A stretch of 38,128 nt of DNA from Anabaena sp. UHCC 0187 (GTDB lineage: Bacteria > Cyanobacteriota > Cyanobacteriia > Cyanobacteriales > Nostocaceae). Numbering within the stretch: position 1 is the stretch's first letter; each line of letters begins with the position of its first letter. The notes below the pieces were generated by a model. It made no database searches and was not told the DNA's origin. It saw only the letters and a program-made list of their open reading frames with translations. Positions 1 to 9,375 of this stretch are shown in pieces. The position numbers were made by a program, and so were the translations under genes. The stretch lies in contig NZ_VILB01000026.1 in the NCBI RefSeq assembly GCF_009712035.1, positions 1 through 38,128 of the forward strand, written 5' to 3'.

Positions 1-919
1 ATAAGTATTTAGCATCATTACTAAAAACAACAGAATTAATTTCTGGAACACGAATAAAAGGATTAGAATCCCTGCCAATATTTTTAATCATTTTACCTGA
101 ACTAATATCCCAAATATTTAAAGCATTTACATTATCTGAACCTGCCCAACCTAATGCTATTTTAGAACTATCAGAACTAACAGCTATAGATTTGATAAAT
201 AAACTAGATTTAGGATTAATAGTACGTACAATTTTCCCTGTAGTTAAATCCCAGATTCTCACGAAAGAATTGTAACCTGAAGTATTTCTGTTTTGACCTA
301 CACCGACTAAAGTTTTTCCATTAGGACTAATATCAATCATATCAATTAAATTTGATTGAGCAAAAGTCCCAATGCGGATACCCTTTTGTAAATCCCAACG
401 ATATACACCGTTTTTATCAGTTCCTATGAGAATTTTACCATTAGGAGAAATAGCTATCCTTTCGACATTTCGACCAGTCCTAATAGTGTTAATTATTTGT
501 CCATTACTGAGTTTTATGATTCTAATAATATTTGTATCTTGCAAACTGTAAACTATAAATTTATTATCAGCAGTAATAGCTAATAAATTTACTCTTGCAT
601 TAGTATTAATACTCTTCATTAAATTACCATTTTGTAAATCAAATAGTTTAATTACTCCATTATCATCAGCACCAAATAATGTATTATTATTTATTTTTAG
701 TTGAGTGATTGTATTATTATTCCTGCTAATTGTACGCATTAAACGTAATTTAATAGCAGATTTATTGGATTTAACGTTATTATTACTTACCTCATTCTCA
801 GGATTTTGAATAATTTGATTATCAGCAACTACCGCTAATTGATTAGCAGCCAAAGTCATTAAACTGAGTCCTACAATAAATAGTGATCGCTTCGTTCCCA
901 GTAGATATTGTACTTTCAT
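1..919 (-). CDS. Secreted WD40/beta-propeller-like repeat protein, 3' end outside window
   Basis: The frame is open from an ATG at 919 down to base 1, so at least 306 residues are present and the C-terminus is missing. A GAGGGA ribosome binding site lies about eight bases before the start. The N-terminus has a basic start and a hydrophobic stretch (residues about 12-30), consistent with a signal peptide. The rest shows degenerate WD40-type blades: VRIWDLTTGKIV, LNIWDISSGKMI, VYRWDLQKGIRI and IKLFDLQNGNLM, spaced about 40 residues apart and preceded by S-P-N-G-K or similar turns. Family knowledge: such propellers are protein-interaction scaffolds. The specific partner is unknown. A second secreted WD40-like protein lies at 13433-14512, on the far side of the helicase/methylase operon. 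Confidence 0.8.
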   Translation of the reverse strand, partial: MKVQYLLGTKRSLFIVGLSLMTLAANQLAVVADNQIIQNPENEVSNNNVKSNKSAIKLRLMRTISRNNNTITQLKINNNTLFGADDNGVIKLFDLQNGNLMKSINTNARVNLLAITADNKFIVYSLQDTNIIRIIKLSNGQIINTIRTGRNVERIAISPNGKILIGTDKNGVYRWDLQKGIRIGTFAQSNLIDMIDISPNGKTLVGVGQNRNTSGYNSFVRIWDLTTGKIVRTINPKSSLFIKSIAVSSDSSKIALGWAGSDNVNALNIWDISSGKMIKNIGRDSNPFIRVPEINSVVFSNDAKYL

Positions 920-962
920 TAATTATTCCCTCATTTGTTGATTTATAAATTGTCTAGAAAAA

Positions 963-1406
963 TTATTCCTTATACTTATCCAAGCAATCAGCCACTAACA
1001 CTACTGAACCCGTATAACAACCATAATCATCGTTAGGACCACAACCACGTCCTACAGCTTGACATAATCGAACTAAGGTATCTTCCCCAACTATTCCATC
1101 TGCTGTTAATACTGGTAAACCACTACCTTCAACGGTACGATAATCTTTTTGGAACTTGATTACAGCTTCTTTAACTTTAGAATTAAAAACAGTTGTGGTT
1201 TTACTTTTGTAATAACCAGCCTTTCTTAAATCTTCAACTAAAATCCTAATTAACTTTCCAGAATCACCCTGTTTAAAACAATAGGGAGTTGTGGCTTCTT
1301 TAGTGACCGTTTTACATCTTGAATAACCTGCTTTGGCTTGGGTGGCGGTGGTGACAATACAAGCGGTAGTTATTGCTGCGGTTAAGAATAATCGTTTTAG
1401 GTTCAT
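963..1406 (-). CDS. Exported peptidoglycan-binding-domain-like protein
   Basis: 147 residues from the ATG at 1406, chosen over an upstream in-frame codon at 1475 because it is preceded by AGAGGA at good spacing and begins a classical signal peptide (MNLKRLFLTAA..., cleavage likely after TQAKA near residue 25). The mature part has a PG_binding_1-like fold (residues about 42-118): CFKQGDSGKLIRILVEDL, then AVIKFQKDY and GIVGEDTLVRL, the usual three-helix signature of this domain. The C-terminus carries several Cys (CQAVGRGCG, YGCYTG, ADCLDKY) that could form disulphides outside the cytoplasm. It probably binds cell-wall glycan. No catalytic domain is attached. It lies 43 bases after the WD40-like gene's start side, in the same orientation. 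Confidence 0.78.
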   Translation of the reverse strand: MNLKRLFLTAAITTACIVTTATQAKAGYSRCKTVTKEATTPYCFKQGDSGKLIRILVEDLRKAGYYKSKTTTVFNSKVKEAVIKFQKDYRTVEGSGLPVLTADGIVGEDTLVRLCQAVGRGCGPNDDYGCYTGSVVLVADCLDKYKE

Positions 1407-1488
1407 GGTTTCCTCTAAGAATTTGGTAAGTGAATATGGGGTGATTGCCTGAATAATTAAGCATAATAAAGTCAATAATTTATCTTGC

Positions 1489-2052
1489 TTATTTAAGTAA
1501 TTCAGTATCTTTTAAATACTTAATAATATCTGTTTTATCAACTTCACAATCACAATTAGCACTCATTTCTACTACACCCTTACCCGGAACATTAAAAATT
1601 CCATAAGCACCGTAGCCACTCTTAGCATCTATAATTAATGCCTGTGTATCCTTGAGACTATAATTATGTATATTTGTTGGTTCATTTGTAATTTGTTTAG
1701 AAGACCCCTTTGCTAGTTCTAGAAGAGATAGTTTTTTAGGATTGGGTAAAAGTTTAATACTGAAGTAGTATAAACCACGAGGTGCTGCACACCTAACCGC
1801 TTCATAAGAACCTGGATCAAGAATCATTACAGAACCATCGTTACGAAGCATCGTTCTATAGTTAGAAGGAATTTTAATTTTAATACCAAATTTTTTAAAT
1901 TCTATTGTTCTGGTAGTTGTACTAGCTTGAACTTCGTCTGTATTTCCGCATTTTTGTTTAGCAACTGATGGAAGTAAATCGAATGTGGTACACAAGACTA
2001 AAACTGAACTCAATGTAGCTGTAATTCTGGTAATCTGATTTTGTAATTTCAT
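1489..2052 (-). CDS. Secreted protein of unknown function
   Basis: 187 residues. The ATG at 2052 is preceded by AAAGG. The N-terminus (MKLQNQITRITATLSS, then VLVLCTTFDLLPSVA) looks like a signal peptide. The mature part starts KQKCGNTDEVQAS and contains mixed beta-rich sequence (KFGIKIKIPSNYRTMLRNDG, then YYFSIKLLPN) and a CDCEVDKTD segment near the C-terminus. The pattern of an IPSNY-type strand followed by a short domain recalls small periplasmic PsbP- or lipoprotein-like folds, but I cannot place it in a named family. It belongs with the other exported genes at 1-2052, all on the minus strand, downstream of the DUF499 gene. Confidence 0.6.
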   Translation of the reverse strand: MKLQNQITRITATLSSVLVLCTTFDLLPSVAKQKCGNTDEVQASTTTRTIEFKKFGIKIKIPSNYRTMLRNDGSVMILDPGSYEAVRCAAPRGLYYFSIKLLPNPKKLSLLELAKGSSKQITNEPTNIHNYSLKDTQALIIDAKSGYGAYGIFNVPGKGVVEMSANCDCEVDKTDIIKYLKDTELLK

Positions 2053-2168
2053 AACCTTTGATTAGTAATGTAAAATGGAGCTAATTTTTAGAGCGGTAGT
2101 GAAACACCCCGTAGGAATCGCTATTTTGATGCAACTATTTCTTAGCTGATATACTATTTAATTCCCAA

Positions 2169-5057
2169 CTAATTCACTAAATCTATATCAGTCTTAACAT
2201 CATTATTTAGTCCTAATTCAGCCAGTGCAACTTTAGTTTCCTCAATCTTTTGGGTAGCTATTTCTCCCTCTACTAAAACCTCCACTTTTAATGTTAATTT
2301 CAAATCCTTGATGGTTGCAAATTTAGATAAAACTTTCGTGTAAAAATTCATCCATTTTTGCGGTGTAATTACACCACTCCACTTTAATAATTTTGGTAAT
2401 GCAACTGGGGTTATAATCTCAGGTTCATCTTTTTTTGGTTCTGGTTCATCTTGTAATTTTTTCGTATTACTATCATAGGGTGCAGGTTTCTCTCCCACAG
2501 TATTTGGAATCGGTATAGAACCACTTTTATTATTATCTGGGTTGTCAGTAGTAGTTTCCCCAGTTTCTGGTGGTACTGATGGCTTTTCAGGAACACAAAC
2601 ACTTGCAGCTAAAGCTGTTTGGTAAGCTTCTGCTGTTTCTTTAGTAATGATAAACATATCCTCAGAAATTTCTACATCTCTGACAGAAAGATCACATTGA
2701 AAATAGAAAGGTTGATAGCCATTATTACTTTTACCAACATAAGCTAAAGTTCCATCTTTGACACCGCGAGATATAGCATCTTTGACAGCATCACTATTCA
2801 ACAGTCTGGGAAACAGTGGTGAAGCAAAAAAGGCATCGAAGACAGATTTGCTACTCCACTCTGTAAATGCTGGCGGCCAATTTCGCACCAAAAAACGAGG
2901 AATGATAGTTTCGACAACATCATCACTTTGGCGTAAACGATTAATAATTAAACCTACTAGTGTAGTAGATTGACTAGAGTTTACTTGTCCAAAATCAATC
3001 ACACGAATTTTGTTATCTTTTCCTAATAAAGCCACAGATTTATAAGCATTCCACACACTTTCTTTTAAGTTAGATAAAGATTTTTTCAAATTTTCCTCTA
3101 ACTGACGTTTTTGATGATCATCTAATCCTTGTTCTTCATCACGGATGTCTTCCCAAGCTAAAACTTTTCTGGCTTCTTCTCGTAGCTTGGTATCAGTATC
3201 AGCAACCGCCCAAATTATGGCACTTTTAAATGTTCTGTCTGATGTACCACATTCTTTAGTCATAGACTCAATTATTTTTAGAGTCTGACTATCTTGTAGA
3301 GAATGTTCTGGTGCTAATATAGCTAAAGTTAAAACAGGACGATTAGAAATCGTACTAGAAACTTCTGGAAAATAAGTTAATTGAATTCCTGGATGAGAAG
3401 TAAAAACTTTTTGAATTTCGGCTTTTACTCTGTCAATAATTCTTGATGATTGGACATTAGCACGACGGTCTGCTAAAATCTTATTTAAGTTAGGTGACAG
3501 ACTAAAGCAATATTTATTTTTTTCAATTGATAAATAATAACAATTAGTTGCCAATGTCTCTAAAACAGTTTCTACATTGCCAATATCTAAAGATGGTTCT
3601 GCTACTGCTAAACGAATTTCTGGGATAGTAGATTCTGCCCGCAAAATGCCACCATTAGATTCAAAAAATATTGTTGTTGTGACTTTGCGGTGGAGTCGTG
3701 CTTTTTTAATTTGGTCATCCGCTTCCGCATCCAAACGGACTGCATGGGAATCTTTTTTACCACAAATATCAGTTGTAACAGCACCTTCTAATCGGTTTTC
3801 TCCTAATTGTTCAAAGACTGCGGCACGAAATTGGAGATTATCTAGGGGTGCAGTTCCTAAAGTAATTAAAGGGTCACGGTGTGCGCCTTGATATCCTTGT
3901 TGGTAGGCGTTAGATACCCACAATGCGAGGAGTCGTAATACTCCCCTGGTGCGTTGAAAGCGGGGTAAAACTTGCCATTTGCGCTCAAATACTGATAACA
4001 CTGAGGGGTGGAAAGGATAGGTAGCATAAAAGGCTTCACGGGGGTTATCCAGAGGAAACCAACTAGGTAGTTGTTGACGATGATCTAGTACCCAGTCAGC
4101 GTATTCATTGCAAGTGGCGATCGCATCTTTTGGTAACATAATCCTACCATCCGCACTCACAGCCCCAGCATCCCATTCAAATAGTCTTCTTCTAATAATT
4201 TCTGAAGTTTCCGCTTCTGCTGACATCATGATAGGTTTACCCACCCTATCCAGCATTTTTTTAAACCGTTGTTCATCCCCTTCATCGGCTGAAGTGTATT
4301 CCAATTCTGAAGCGGGAACGGAAACTACTAACACCACATTATCTAAACCTCTAGCAGTTTCTGATAATGCTTGAATGAAATTGTATAAACTGTTGTGATA
4401 ACCCTTGCCACGATAGGAACTAACATAATTAATAATTTCATCCATTAATATCAAACAGGGTTTATCTTTGGGCAGAAATTGTTTAATTACATCGCCTTTA
4501 GGTTCAATAAATTCTGCTTCATGTTGTGCCAATACAGCTAGTGCAGTTTCACCACCTAATTGATAGGCAATTTCTCCCCAAGGTGTTTTCCGTAATGATG
4601 TACCATCATTTCCTCCCCGTCCTGTAAGAGAATCAAATTCAGTGCCTACAAACACGGCTACTGCTGCTTCTGGAACTGAAGAAATACCAGCTTTTTGTAA
4701 TATCTTTTGTACACCAGTCCAATTATTAGCAATAGATCCACCTTTAGCTAAATGGTAAAGTAAAGTGAGCGCGTGGGTTTTACCACCACCAAACTGAGTA
4801 GCCAGGTTAAATACAGCAGAAGTTTCTGTTTTTTCTCCAGACAGACGACGGATAACCTGGGCGGAAAATTCAGTTAAATATTTAGTAAGATAAGTACGGT
4901 CAAAAAATTGTTCTGGATTTTGGTAGTAAGCAGGTGCAGTTTTATCTCGTACTTTGTCAAGATGCACAGCAAATTCCGAAGCATCTAAAGGTTTACCTTC
5001 CCGTAAGTCTTCGCGGGGTGTTAGTCCATCAATTTTGTACCAAGGTTTAATTGCCAT
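2169..5057 (-). CDS. DUF499-family AAA+ ATPase (COG1483-like), operon gene 6
   Basis: 962 residues, last gene of the helicase/methylase operon. The N-terminus (MAIKPWYKIDGLTPREDLREGK) is the characteristic DUF499 start. A P-loop-like FGGGKTH lies at residues 89-95, a Walker B LILMDEI at 202-208, and a VVLVVSVPASE sensor-like strand near 245. After the ATPase core come a long helical region, a Pro/Glu/Lys-rich linker near residues 835-885 and a small C-terminal domain. DUF499 proteins are known from their repeated pairing with DUF1156 methyltransferases in predicted defence loci. Their biochemical job is not established to my knowledge; an ATP-driven remodeller of the methylase/helicase complex is an inference. 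The start ATG at 5057 is 10 bases after the stop of the 194-residue gene. An intact, full-length frame argues that the operon is functional. Confidence 0.88.
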   Translation of the reverse strand: MAIKPWYKIDGLTPREDLREGKPLDASEFAVHLDKVRDKTAPAYYQNPEQFFDRTYLTKYLTEFSAQVIRRLSGEKTETSAVFNLATQFGGGKTHALTLLYHLAKGGSIANNWTGVQKILQKAGISSVPEAAVAVFVGTEFDSLTGRGGNDGTSLRKTPWGEIAYQLGGETALAVLAQHEAEFIEPKGDVIKQFLPKDKPCLILMDEIINYVSSYRGKGYHNSLYNFIQALSETARGLDNVVLVVSVPASELEYTSADEGDEQRFKKMLDRVGKPIMMSAEAETSEIIRRRLFEWDAGAVSADGRIMLPKDAIATCNEYADWVLDHRQQLPSWFPLDNPREAFYATYPFHPSVLSVFERKWQVLPRFQRTRGVLRLLALWVSNAYQQGYQGAHRDPLITLGTAPLDNLQFRAAVFEQLGENRLEGAVTTDICGKKDSHAVRLDAEADDQIKKARLHRKVTTTIFFESNGGILRAESTIPEIRLAVAEPSLDIGNVETVLETLATNCYYLSIEKNKYCFSLSPNLNKILADRRANVQSSRIIDRVKAEIQKVFTSHPGIQLTYFPEVSSTISNRPVLTLAILAPEHSLQDSQTLKIIESMTKECGTSDRTFKSAIIWAVADTDTKLREEARKVLAWEDIRDEEQGLDDHQKRQLEENLKKSLSNLKESVWNAYKSVALLGKDNKIRVIDFGQVNSSQSTTLVGLIINRLRQSDDVVETIIPRFLVRNWPPAFTEWSSKSVFDAFFASPLFPRLLNSDAVKDAISRGVKDGTLAYVGKSNNGYQPFYFQCDLSVRDVEISEDMFIITKETAEAYQTALAASVCVPEKPSVPPETGETTTDNPDNNKSGSIPIPNTVGEKPAPYDSNTKKLQDEPEPKKDEPEIITPVALPKLLKWSGVITPQKWMNFYTKVLSKFATIKDLKLTLKVEVLVEGEIATQKIEETKVALAELGLNNDVKTDIDLVN

Positions 5058-5067
5058 AATTTACCTG

Positions 5068-5652
5068 CTAGAGTATGCTAAATTTTCCGGTATTTGTTTC
5101 CAACTGCCACCATTTAAAAAAGCCGTAGGGAAAGGTAGCAGAATCACCTCGACTACCTACTACTACAATGGTTTCACCGTCGAGTTTCATCCTGTCTGGT
5201 AAACTTATCGCTTGCAGCACTTCATCCCGGAGAAAAGTGATCAGGGAAGCGCGTTCCTCCGCACTGCGACGGTAGCAAAAGACTATTCTTAAATCTGCAC
5301 GCACGCATAGCACTTTCCAAAGCGAGTAGGCACTGCGGTTAATATCGCTACTGTTCTCTAATTCCATGACGGCAATAGGAAACCGCCAGCTTGTATTACC
5401 AGAAGCAAAAGACATGACATCTAAAGCTAAGTATTCACTGGGAGATACGGGAAACAAGCCTAGTGGATGTCCTTTGGCGGAAGAATGCCAACCCATTGCT
5501 GTAGAAGTGGAGACAACGGTAGTCGTTAAAGCGGTTGTCCATTTACCAAGTTGTCCTTTTAAGGCTGCTTGTTTTAACGGGTCAGCATTTTCAGGTTGTT
5601 GTAGGGTTTGCCAGAATTTAGCTTGCCACTGGGAGGCGATATTTTGCATCAT
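5068..5652 (-). CDS. Small conserved-looking protein in the operon; possible nuclease-like fold
   Basis: 194 residues, overlapping the methyltransferase stop by four bases (ATGA), so probably translationally coupled. No family is recognised with confidence. The central part reads as alternating strand and helix: EYLALDVMSF (73-82), FPIAVMELENS (91-101), AYSLWKVL (108-115), RADLRIVFCYR (118-128), ETIVVVGSRGD (160-170). A strand carrying Asp78, a following strand with E97-x-E99-N and a helix with Lys113 recall the D...ExE/K core of the PD-(D/E)XK superfamily, where ExE variants exist. This is a pattern-level suggestion only. The C-terminal FPYGFFKWWQLE is aromatic-rich. Being locked between the methyltransferase and the DUF499 ATPase suggests it is a working subunit of the system. 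Confidence 0.7.
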   Translation of the reverse strand: MMQNIASQWQAKFWQTLQQPENADPLKQAALKGQLGKWTTALTTTVVSTSTAMGWHSSAKGHPLGLFPVSPSEYLALDVMSFASGNTSWRFPIAVMELENSSDINRSAYSLWKVLCVRADLRIVFCYRRSAEERASLITFLRDEVLQAISLPDRMKLDGETIVVVGSRGDSATFPYGFFKWWQLETNTGKFSIL

Positions 5653-8600
5653 GAGAACCCCAACCCCTTTTTCCGTGCTAATACCCCATCTACCCAGCGT
5701 TTTTCATCTGTACCGGTGGGGTATAATGCGGATAATGCCTGAGCGAGTCCCCAAAAGCGTTGGTCGTTTCCTGCCCCTTCATCTACTAAAAAGCGTTTTA
5801 GGGCTTCGCTGCGTCCGGCTGCAAATAAAATCATGCTTTGGTGAATGCGGTCTAATGTAGTATTCCCTAATTGCGGGACTGTTTTTTCACCCCAGTCTGT
5901 ATCTTCTTCTGTCTCGGTGATACCTAGCACTGCGAATAAATTGAGTTGTTCAGGTTCTTTCTTTTTGCCTTTTTTACCTTTGGTTTTGCTGGGGGTTTGG
6001 GCTTCTTCTTTACCAAATAAATATTGGGTACGTTCTGATACTGCTAAAAGTTTGGCGGTGCTGCCTTTGACCTCTACTAAGCGGGTAAGTTGTTCTAAAT
6101 GTGCGCCTAGTCCTTGGGCTATTTTCCGGGCTGCATCAAATTCTAGGACGTAACCGCCGGTTTTGCTGGTTTTGCTGCTGGTTTCTTCGTCGTCTTCGTC
6201 GTCGGTTTCTGATTCGCTGTTATTGTTGTCGGCGCTACCTGTGGAAAGTGTCCACAACCACATGGCAGTGAGGCGGGCATCTTCTTCAAAGCTGGTAGTA
6301 TCGGCATTGGAAAAAATCATACTCAATGCTTCTTTGGAGACTGCTGCCCAAACGTATTCTAGGTATTCTTTGAGGGTGACAATTTCACCGGAGGCTTTTT
6401 CGACGCTGGAGTAGCGGGAGAATATTTCTAAAGCCGGTCCCAAGCAAGCAAAGATGGCATCTGCACCAACTACGCCTTCTGATGCTAGTCTGGGCATCCA
6501 TTCGTGGATACGTTGGGGGAGTTCTTGGAGTACGTCGCGCCAGTCGCCGATGTCGTTAGAGTTACGGGGACGGCAGACTATGTGGACGGATGAGGCGAGG
6601 GCTGCTGAATCCATTGCACGTAGTCTATTACCTCTTTCTGTATCAATAGGCCATGAACCTGTCATAGTCCAGCCAGCGTTTACCATTGCTTGTAGTTGTG
6701 CCTCCCAGCCTGATGTTGATTTATGGGCAAAGACAATGACAGCTATACCTTCATGTGCTAAAAATCGGCATCCTTCCGCCATTGATTTTTGCATTGTCAT
6801 TTCAAAATAGGCTTTATCTTTGCCTTTAACTTCATCAACAATGCACTCATCATTTTTGGGTGTAAGTTCATCTGTGAAAAAAGTACCAAGAGATAAGGGT
6901 AAAGTTCGTTTTAGCCAAACATAGAAAAAGTCGGATAAGTCGGCATAAGGTACAGCATCATAATAAGGAGGGTCAGAAAATAGACATTGTACAAAATCAT
7001 CTGGTAACGGGTTACTAGCGGCGTTTGCTTTTTCTGTTTGTCCTATGCTTATGTGATTATCATTAATATTAAAATTACTTTGACATACACCTAAAACCCA
7101 TTCTAAAGCACCATCTAAACTTCCGGTTGCACCAGAAAAAGAGTTTCCTTCTGCAAAATCCCAAAGCATTGGTATTGCTTGCCTAGCAAAAAGGCCATCC
7201 ATTTGTTCTCTTGCACTGTTCCATTTTGATAAAGATGTTAATGTATTGGCTTGTCTATCAATTACTAAACTTAAACAAGTTTGCACAGCATCAGCCAAAC
7301 CTTTATCTTTACTATCTGCTAACTTTTCTCCCACATCTTTAACTAATTTCACCAAAGTAGTTAAAGCTAAATTTTGACGATGGGTAAATAAATCCTGAAA
7401 CTTATCCATCCCATAATTTCGTTGAGAAAATGCCCTACCTGCGCCACTTCCCCCACCTTTAGGCGTAGGTTCATCAGGAATTAAACTCAATTCTCCAGTA
7501 TGTTGATTAACTCTTTTTTCTAACTCAATACTTGCTTTTTTAACTGCTTCTAAATCCCGTTCATTTGGTAAACGATAAAATCTTCCTTGAGTTTTTACTT
7601 TAGTAGTCACCACACAAAATAATCTAGCATCATTAGCCCCACCTTGACGGGCTTTAAATTGTGTTCTTACCGAAGCCACAGGAGTAGTATAACCACAACA
7701 GGGACAAGTGGCAGATCCTCTTTTTACAGTGCCATCAAAACTAGGATTTTTTACTTCAATTTCTGGGTTATCACTAACTATCCATTTACTCTTTTGTTTT
7801 TCTATAATTTCAAAATCTACCCGCTTATCTTCCGGTTTAGGAATTATCCTTAAACCAATATTGCGATTACTTTTTTTACACAAATACAAAGACCGCATTA
7901 ACGGCACTTCTGCCCCACATCCCGGACCCTCACAAATAATAGTCCTCGCCCATAAATAAGCAATTGCTGTACTTCCATCTGGGTCTTTTGGATAAAATTC
8001 AGCTAACTCTTTTTCTGCTTCTTCCTTTACCCACTGTCCCCATTTTCGTACCTCATCCGCTAAAGTTTGTCCGTACTTGGGAATATATTCCAACACCACC
8101 TTATTTAACAACACTGCTACCGGATTAATATCAGAAGCAAAAGCATCAGCACCCACTCGCAACGCTTCCAATGGAATAGAACCACCACCAGCAAAAGGGT
8201 CAACTACTAAGGGTTTTGTTCCTGGTATTCCGCCTAATGCTTCATGGGCTGCTTGAGTTAAATTCCGACTGGTTTCTAAATAATCAGTTTGTGTAGAATT
8301 ATCCCAATTTGCAAAATCAGCAATAAAATCTAGTAGACTATTTCTTAATATATTGCAATGTTGAATATTATTACCATCTAATTGATTTTCTGGTTTAGCT
8401 AAAACCTGCCATTTACTCCAAATTTCTGTAGAACAATGTTTAGATAAATCACTATTTATAGCTGTGGTTTTTTTCGCAAAATTATTAATATATTTAGCAG
8501 CCAAATCACGAAAAGACTGGGGGCAATTTTCATCAACAGGGTCAGGCCATAAAGCCGCACATATTACAGCCCGACAAGCGGCTAAAGGTCGTCTAGCCCA

Positions 8601-8717
8601 CCAAATATGTAATGTAGAAATATGCCCATGTCTGATTGATTTCTCCCGTCGTGCGTGGGCAGAAATGCGTTTAATGGGTAGGTCAACTTCGATTAGGCGT
8701 TTAGGATAAGTGATCAT
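5649..8717 (-). CDS. DUF1156 adenine-specific DNA methyltransferase with zinc ribbon (COG1743-like)
   Basis: 1022 residues from the ATG at 8717. That start gives the family-typical beginning MITYPKRLIEVDLPIKRIS and leaves a 10-base gap after the NYN gene; the longer frame back to 8816 would overlap it. The N-terminal DUF1156 segment includes the hallmark HARREKSIRHGHISTLHIWW, followed by ARRPLAACRA. The AdoMet motif DPFAGGGS is at residues 173-180 and the catalytic DPPY at 582-585, typical of amino-methyltransferases acting on adenine N6. Between them sit Cys pairs (CEGPGC near 262-267, CPCC near 338-341) that match the zinc ribbon described for COG1743. A Lys-rich segment lies in the C-terminal quarter. 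It would mark host DNA or act as the target-recognition part of the helicase/ATPase system. Restriction-like use is inferred from context. Confidence 0.93.
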   Translation of the reverse strand: MITYPKRLIEVDLPIKRISAHARREKSIRHGHISTLHIWWARRPLAACRAVICAALWPDPVDENCPQSFRDLAAKYINNFAKKTTAINSDLSKHCSTEIWSKWQVLAKPENQLDGNNIQHCNILRNSLLDFIADFANWDNSTQTDYLETSRNLTQAAHEALGGIPGTKPLVVDPFAGGGSIPLEALRVGADAFASDINPVAVLLNKVVLEYIPKYGQTLADEVRKWGQWVKEEAEKELAEFYPKDPDGSTAIAYLWARTIICEGPGCGAEVPLMRSLYLCKKSNRNIGLRIIPKPEDKRVDFEIIEKQKSKWIVSDNPEIEVKNPSFDGTVKRGSATCPCCGYTTPVASVRTQFKARQGGANDARLFCVVTTKVKTQGRFYRLPNERDLEAVKKASIELEKRVNQHTGELSLIPDEPTPKGGGSGAGRAFSQRNYGMDKFQDLFTHRQNLALTTLVKLVKDVGEKLADSKDKGLADAVQTCLSLVIDRQANTLTSLSKWNSAREQMDGLFARQAIPMLWDFAEGNSFSGATGSLDGALEWVLGVCQSNFNINDNHISIGQTEKANAASNPLPDDFVQCLFSDPPYYDAVPYADLSDFFYVWLKRTLPLSLGTFFTDELTPKNDECIVDEVKGKDKAYFEMTMQKSMAEGCRFLAHEGIAVIVFAHKSTSGWEAQLQAMVNAGWTMTGSWPIDTERGNRLRAMDSAALASSVHIVCRPRNSNDIGDWRDVLQELPQRIHEWMPRLASEGVVGADAIFACLGPALEIFSRYSSVEKASGEIVTLKEYLEYVWAAVSKEALSMIFSNADTTSFEEDARLTAMWLWTLSTGSADNNNSESETDDEDDEETSSKTSKTGGYVLEFDAARKIAQGLGAHLEQLTRLVEVKGSTAKLLAVSERTQYLFGKEEAQTPSKTKGKKGKKKEPEQLNLFAVLGITETEEDTDWGEKTVPQLGNTTLDRIHQSMILFAAGRSEALKRFLVDEGAGNDQRFWGLAQALSALYPTGTDEKRWVDGVLARKKGLGFS

Positions 8718-8727
8718 GAATATATTT

Positions 8728-9372
8728 TTATAGTGGTTGAACAATGCGATTAGGGATAGTGAAATATATCTTTTTCCCCATTTCATCTTTTTCGTAATAC
8801 TCACCACCTCGAACAAACGTAGTAGATAAGTAATGGTAATCGAGTATGTTTATTTTCATACGCCCATTTGATGCTGCCTGAATAGTTTCGTAGCGGCGAC
8901 GACTTAAAGTTTGTTCCCAAGACCATACTTCTACTTCCCAACCTGCTTTTAGCGCACGTTCTATCTGAATTGGAAAACCTGTATCAAAATCTGAAGTTTT
9001 TCCGTCTCCAGTTACAACAACCAAGGTTTGAGATTCTAAACCATAGAAATCAATGATTGCATTGGCTATTTTAAGATGAAGAACTTCATCTACAGCTTGT
9101 TCTGTCATTCTGCCATCATCACTTTCAACCCGTTTTAGTAAATCTGTGTTGTACTTTCGATCACGGGCATACTGCCATAATTCCTCACAAGATGGTGGCA
9201 CTGAACCTGCCAATATAGCTGTTTTTAGGTCACGCCCATTCTCAATAAGATCAAATAAATTACGGTAGTAAAGACGAAGTGCCATCCAAGGAACATCAGG
9301 TTCAACTAAACTTCTGACGGATTGTGCGCCTCCCCAAATATTGGAATTATCAAAAAAAACATGAATTGACAT
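8728..9372 (-). CDS. NYN-domain (PIN-like, LabA/DUF88-type) nuclease candidate
   Basis: 214 residues. The N-terminal strand MSIHVFFDNSNIW carries the first acidic residue (D8) in the D-x-S-N context typical of NYN domains. AVDEVLHLKIANAI (residues 93-106) gives the second acidic site (D95), TLVVVTGDGKTSDFDTG (116-132) the third (D123, with D128 nearby), and GWEVEVWSWEQTLS (144-157) matches the final strand of the fold. These are the residues that coordinate metal in NYN/PIN ribonucleases. It lies three bases after the helicase stop and ten bases before the methyltransferase start, so it is an integral operon member. An RNA- or DNA-cleaving effector is plausible but unproven. I do not know NYN proteins as a standard component of published helicase-methylase-ATPase systems. 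Confidence 0.86.
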   Translation of the reverse strand: MSIHVFFDNSNIWGGAQSVRSLVEPDVPWMALRLYYRNLFDLIENGRDLKTAILAGSVPPSCEELWQYARDRKYNTDLLKRVESDDGRMTEQAVDEVLHLKIANAIIDFYGLESQTLVVVTGDGKTSDFDTGFPIQIERALKAGWEVEVWSWEQTLSRRRYETIQAASNGRMKINILDYHYLSTTFVRGGEYYEKDEMGKKIYFTIPNRIVQPL

Positions 9373-9375
9373 ACG

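Noticed and set aside
2758-2973. Plus-strand frame opposite the DUF499 gene, and similar ones at 5366-5860, 5845-6153, 6454-6810 and 10247-10687
   Set aside because: All lie antisense to strongly supported genes and show no domain, ribosome site or start context.
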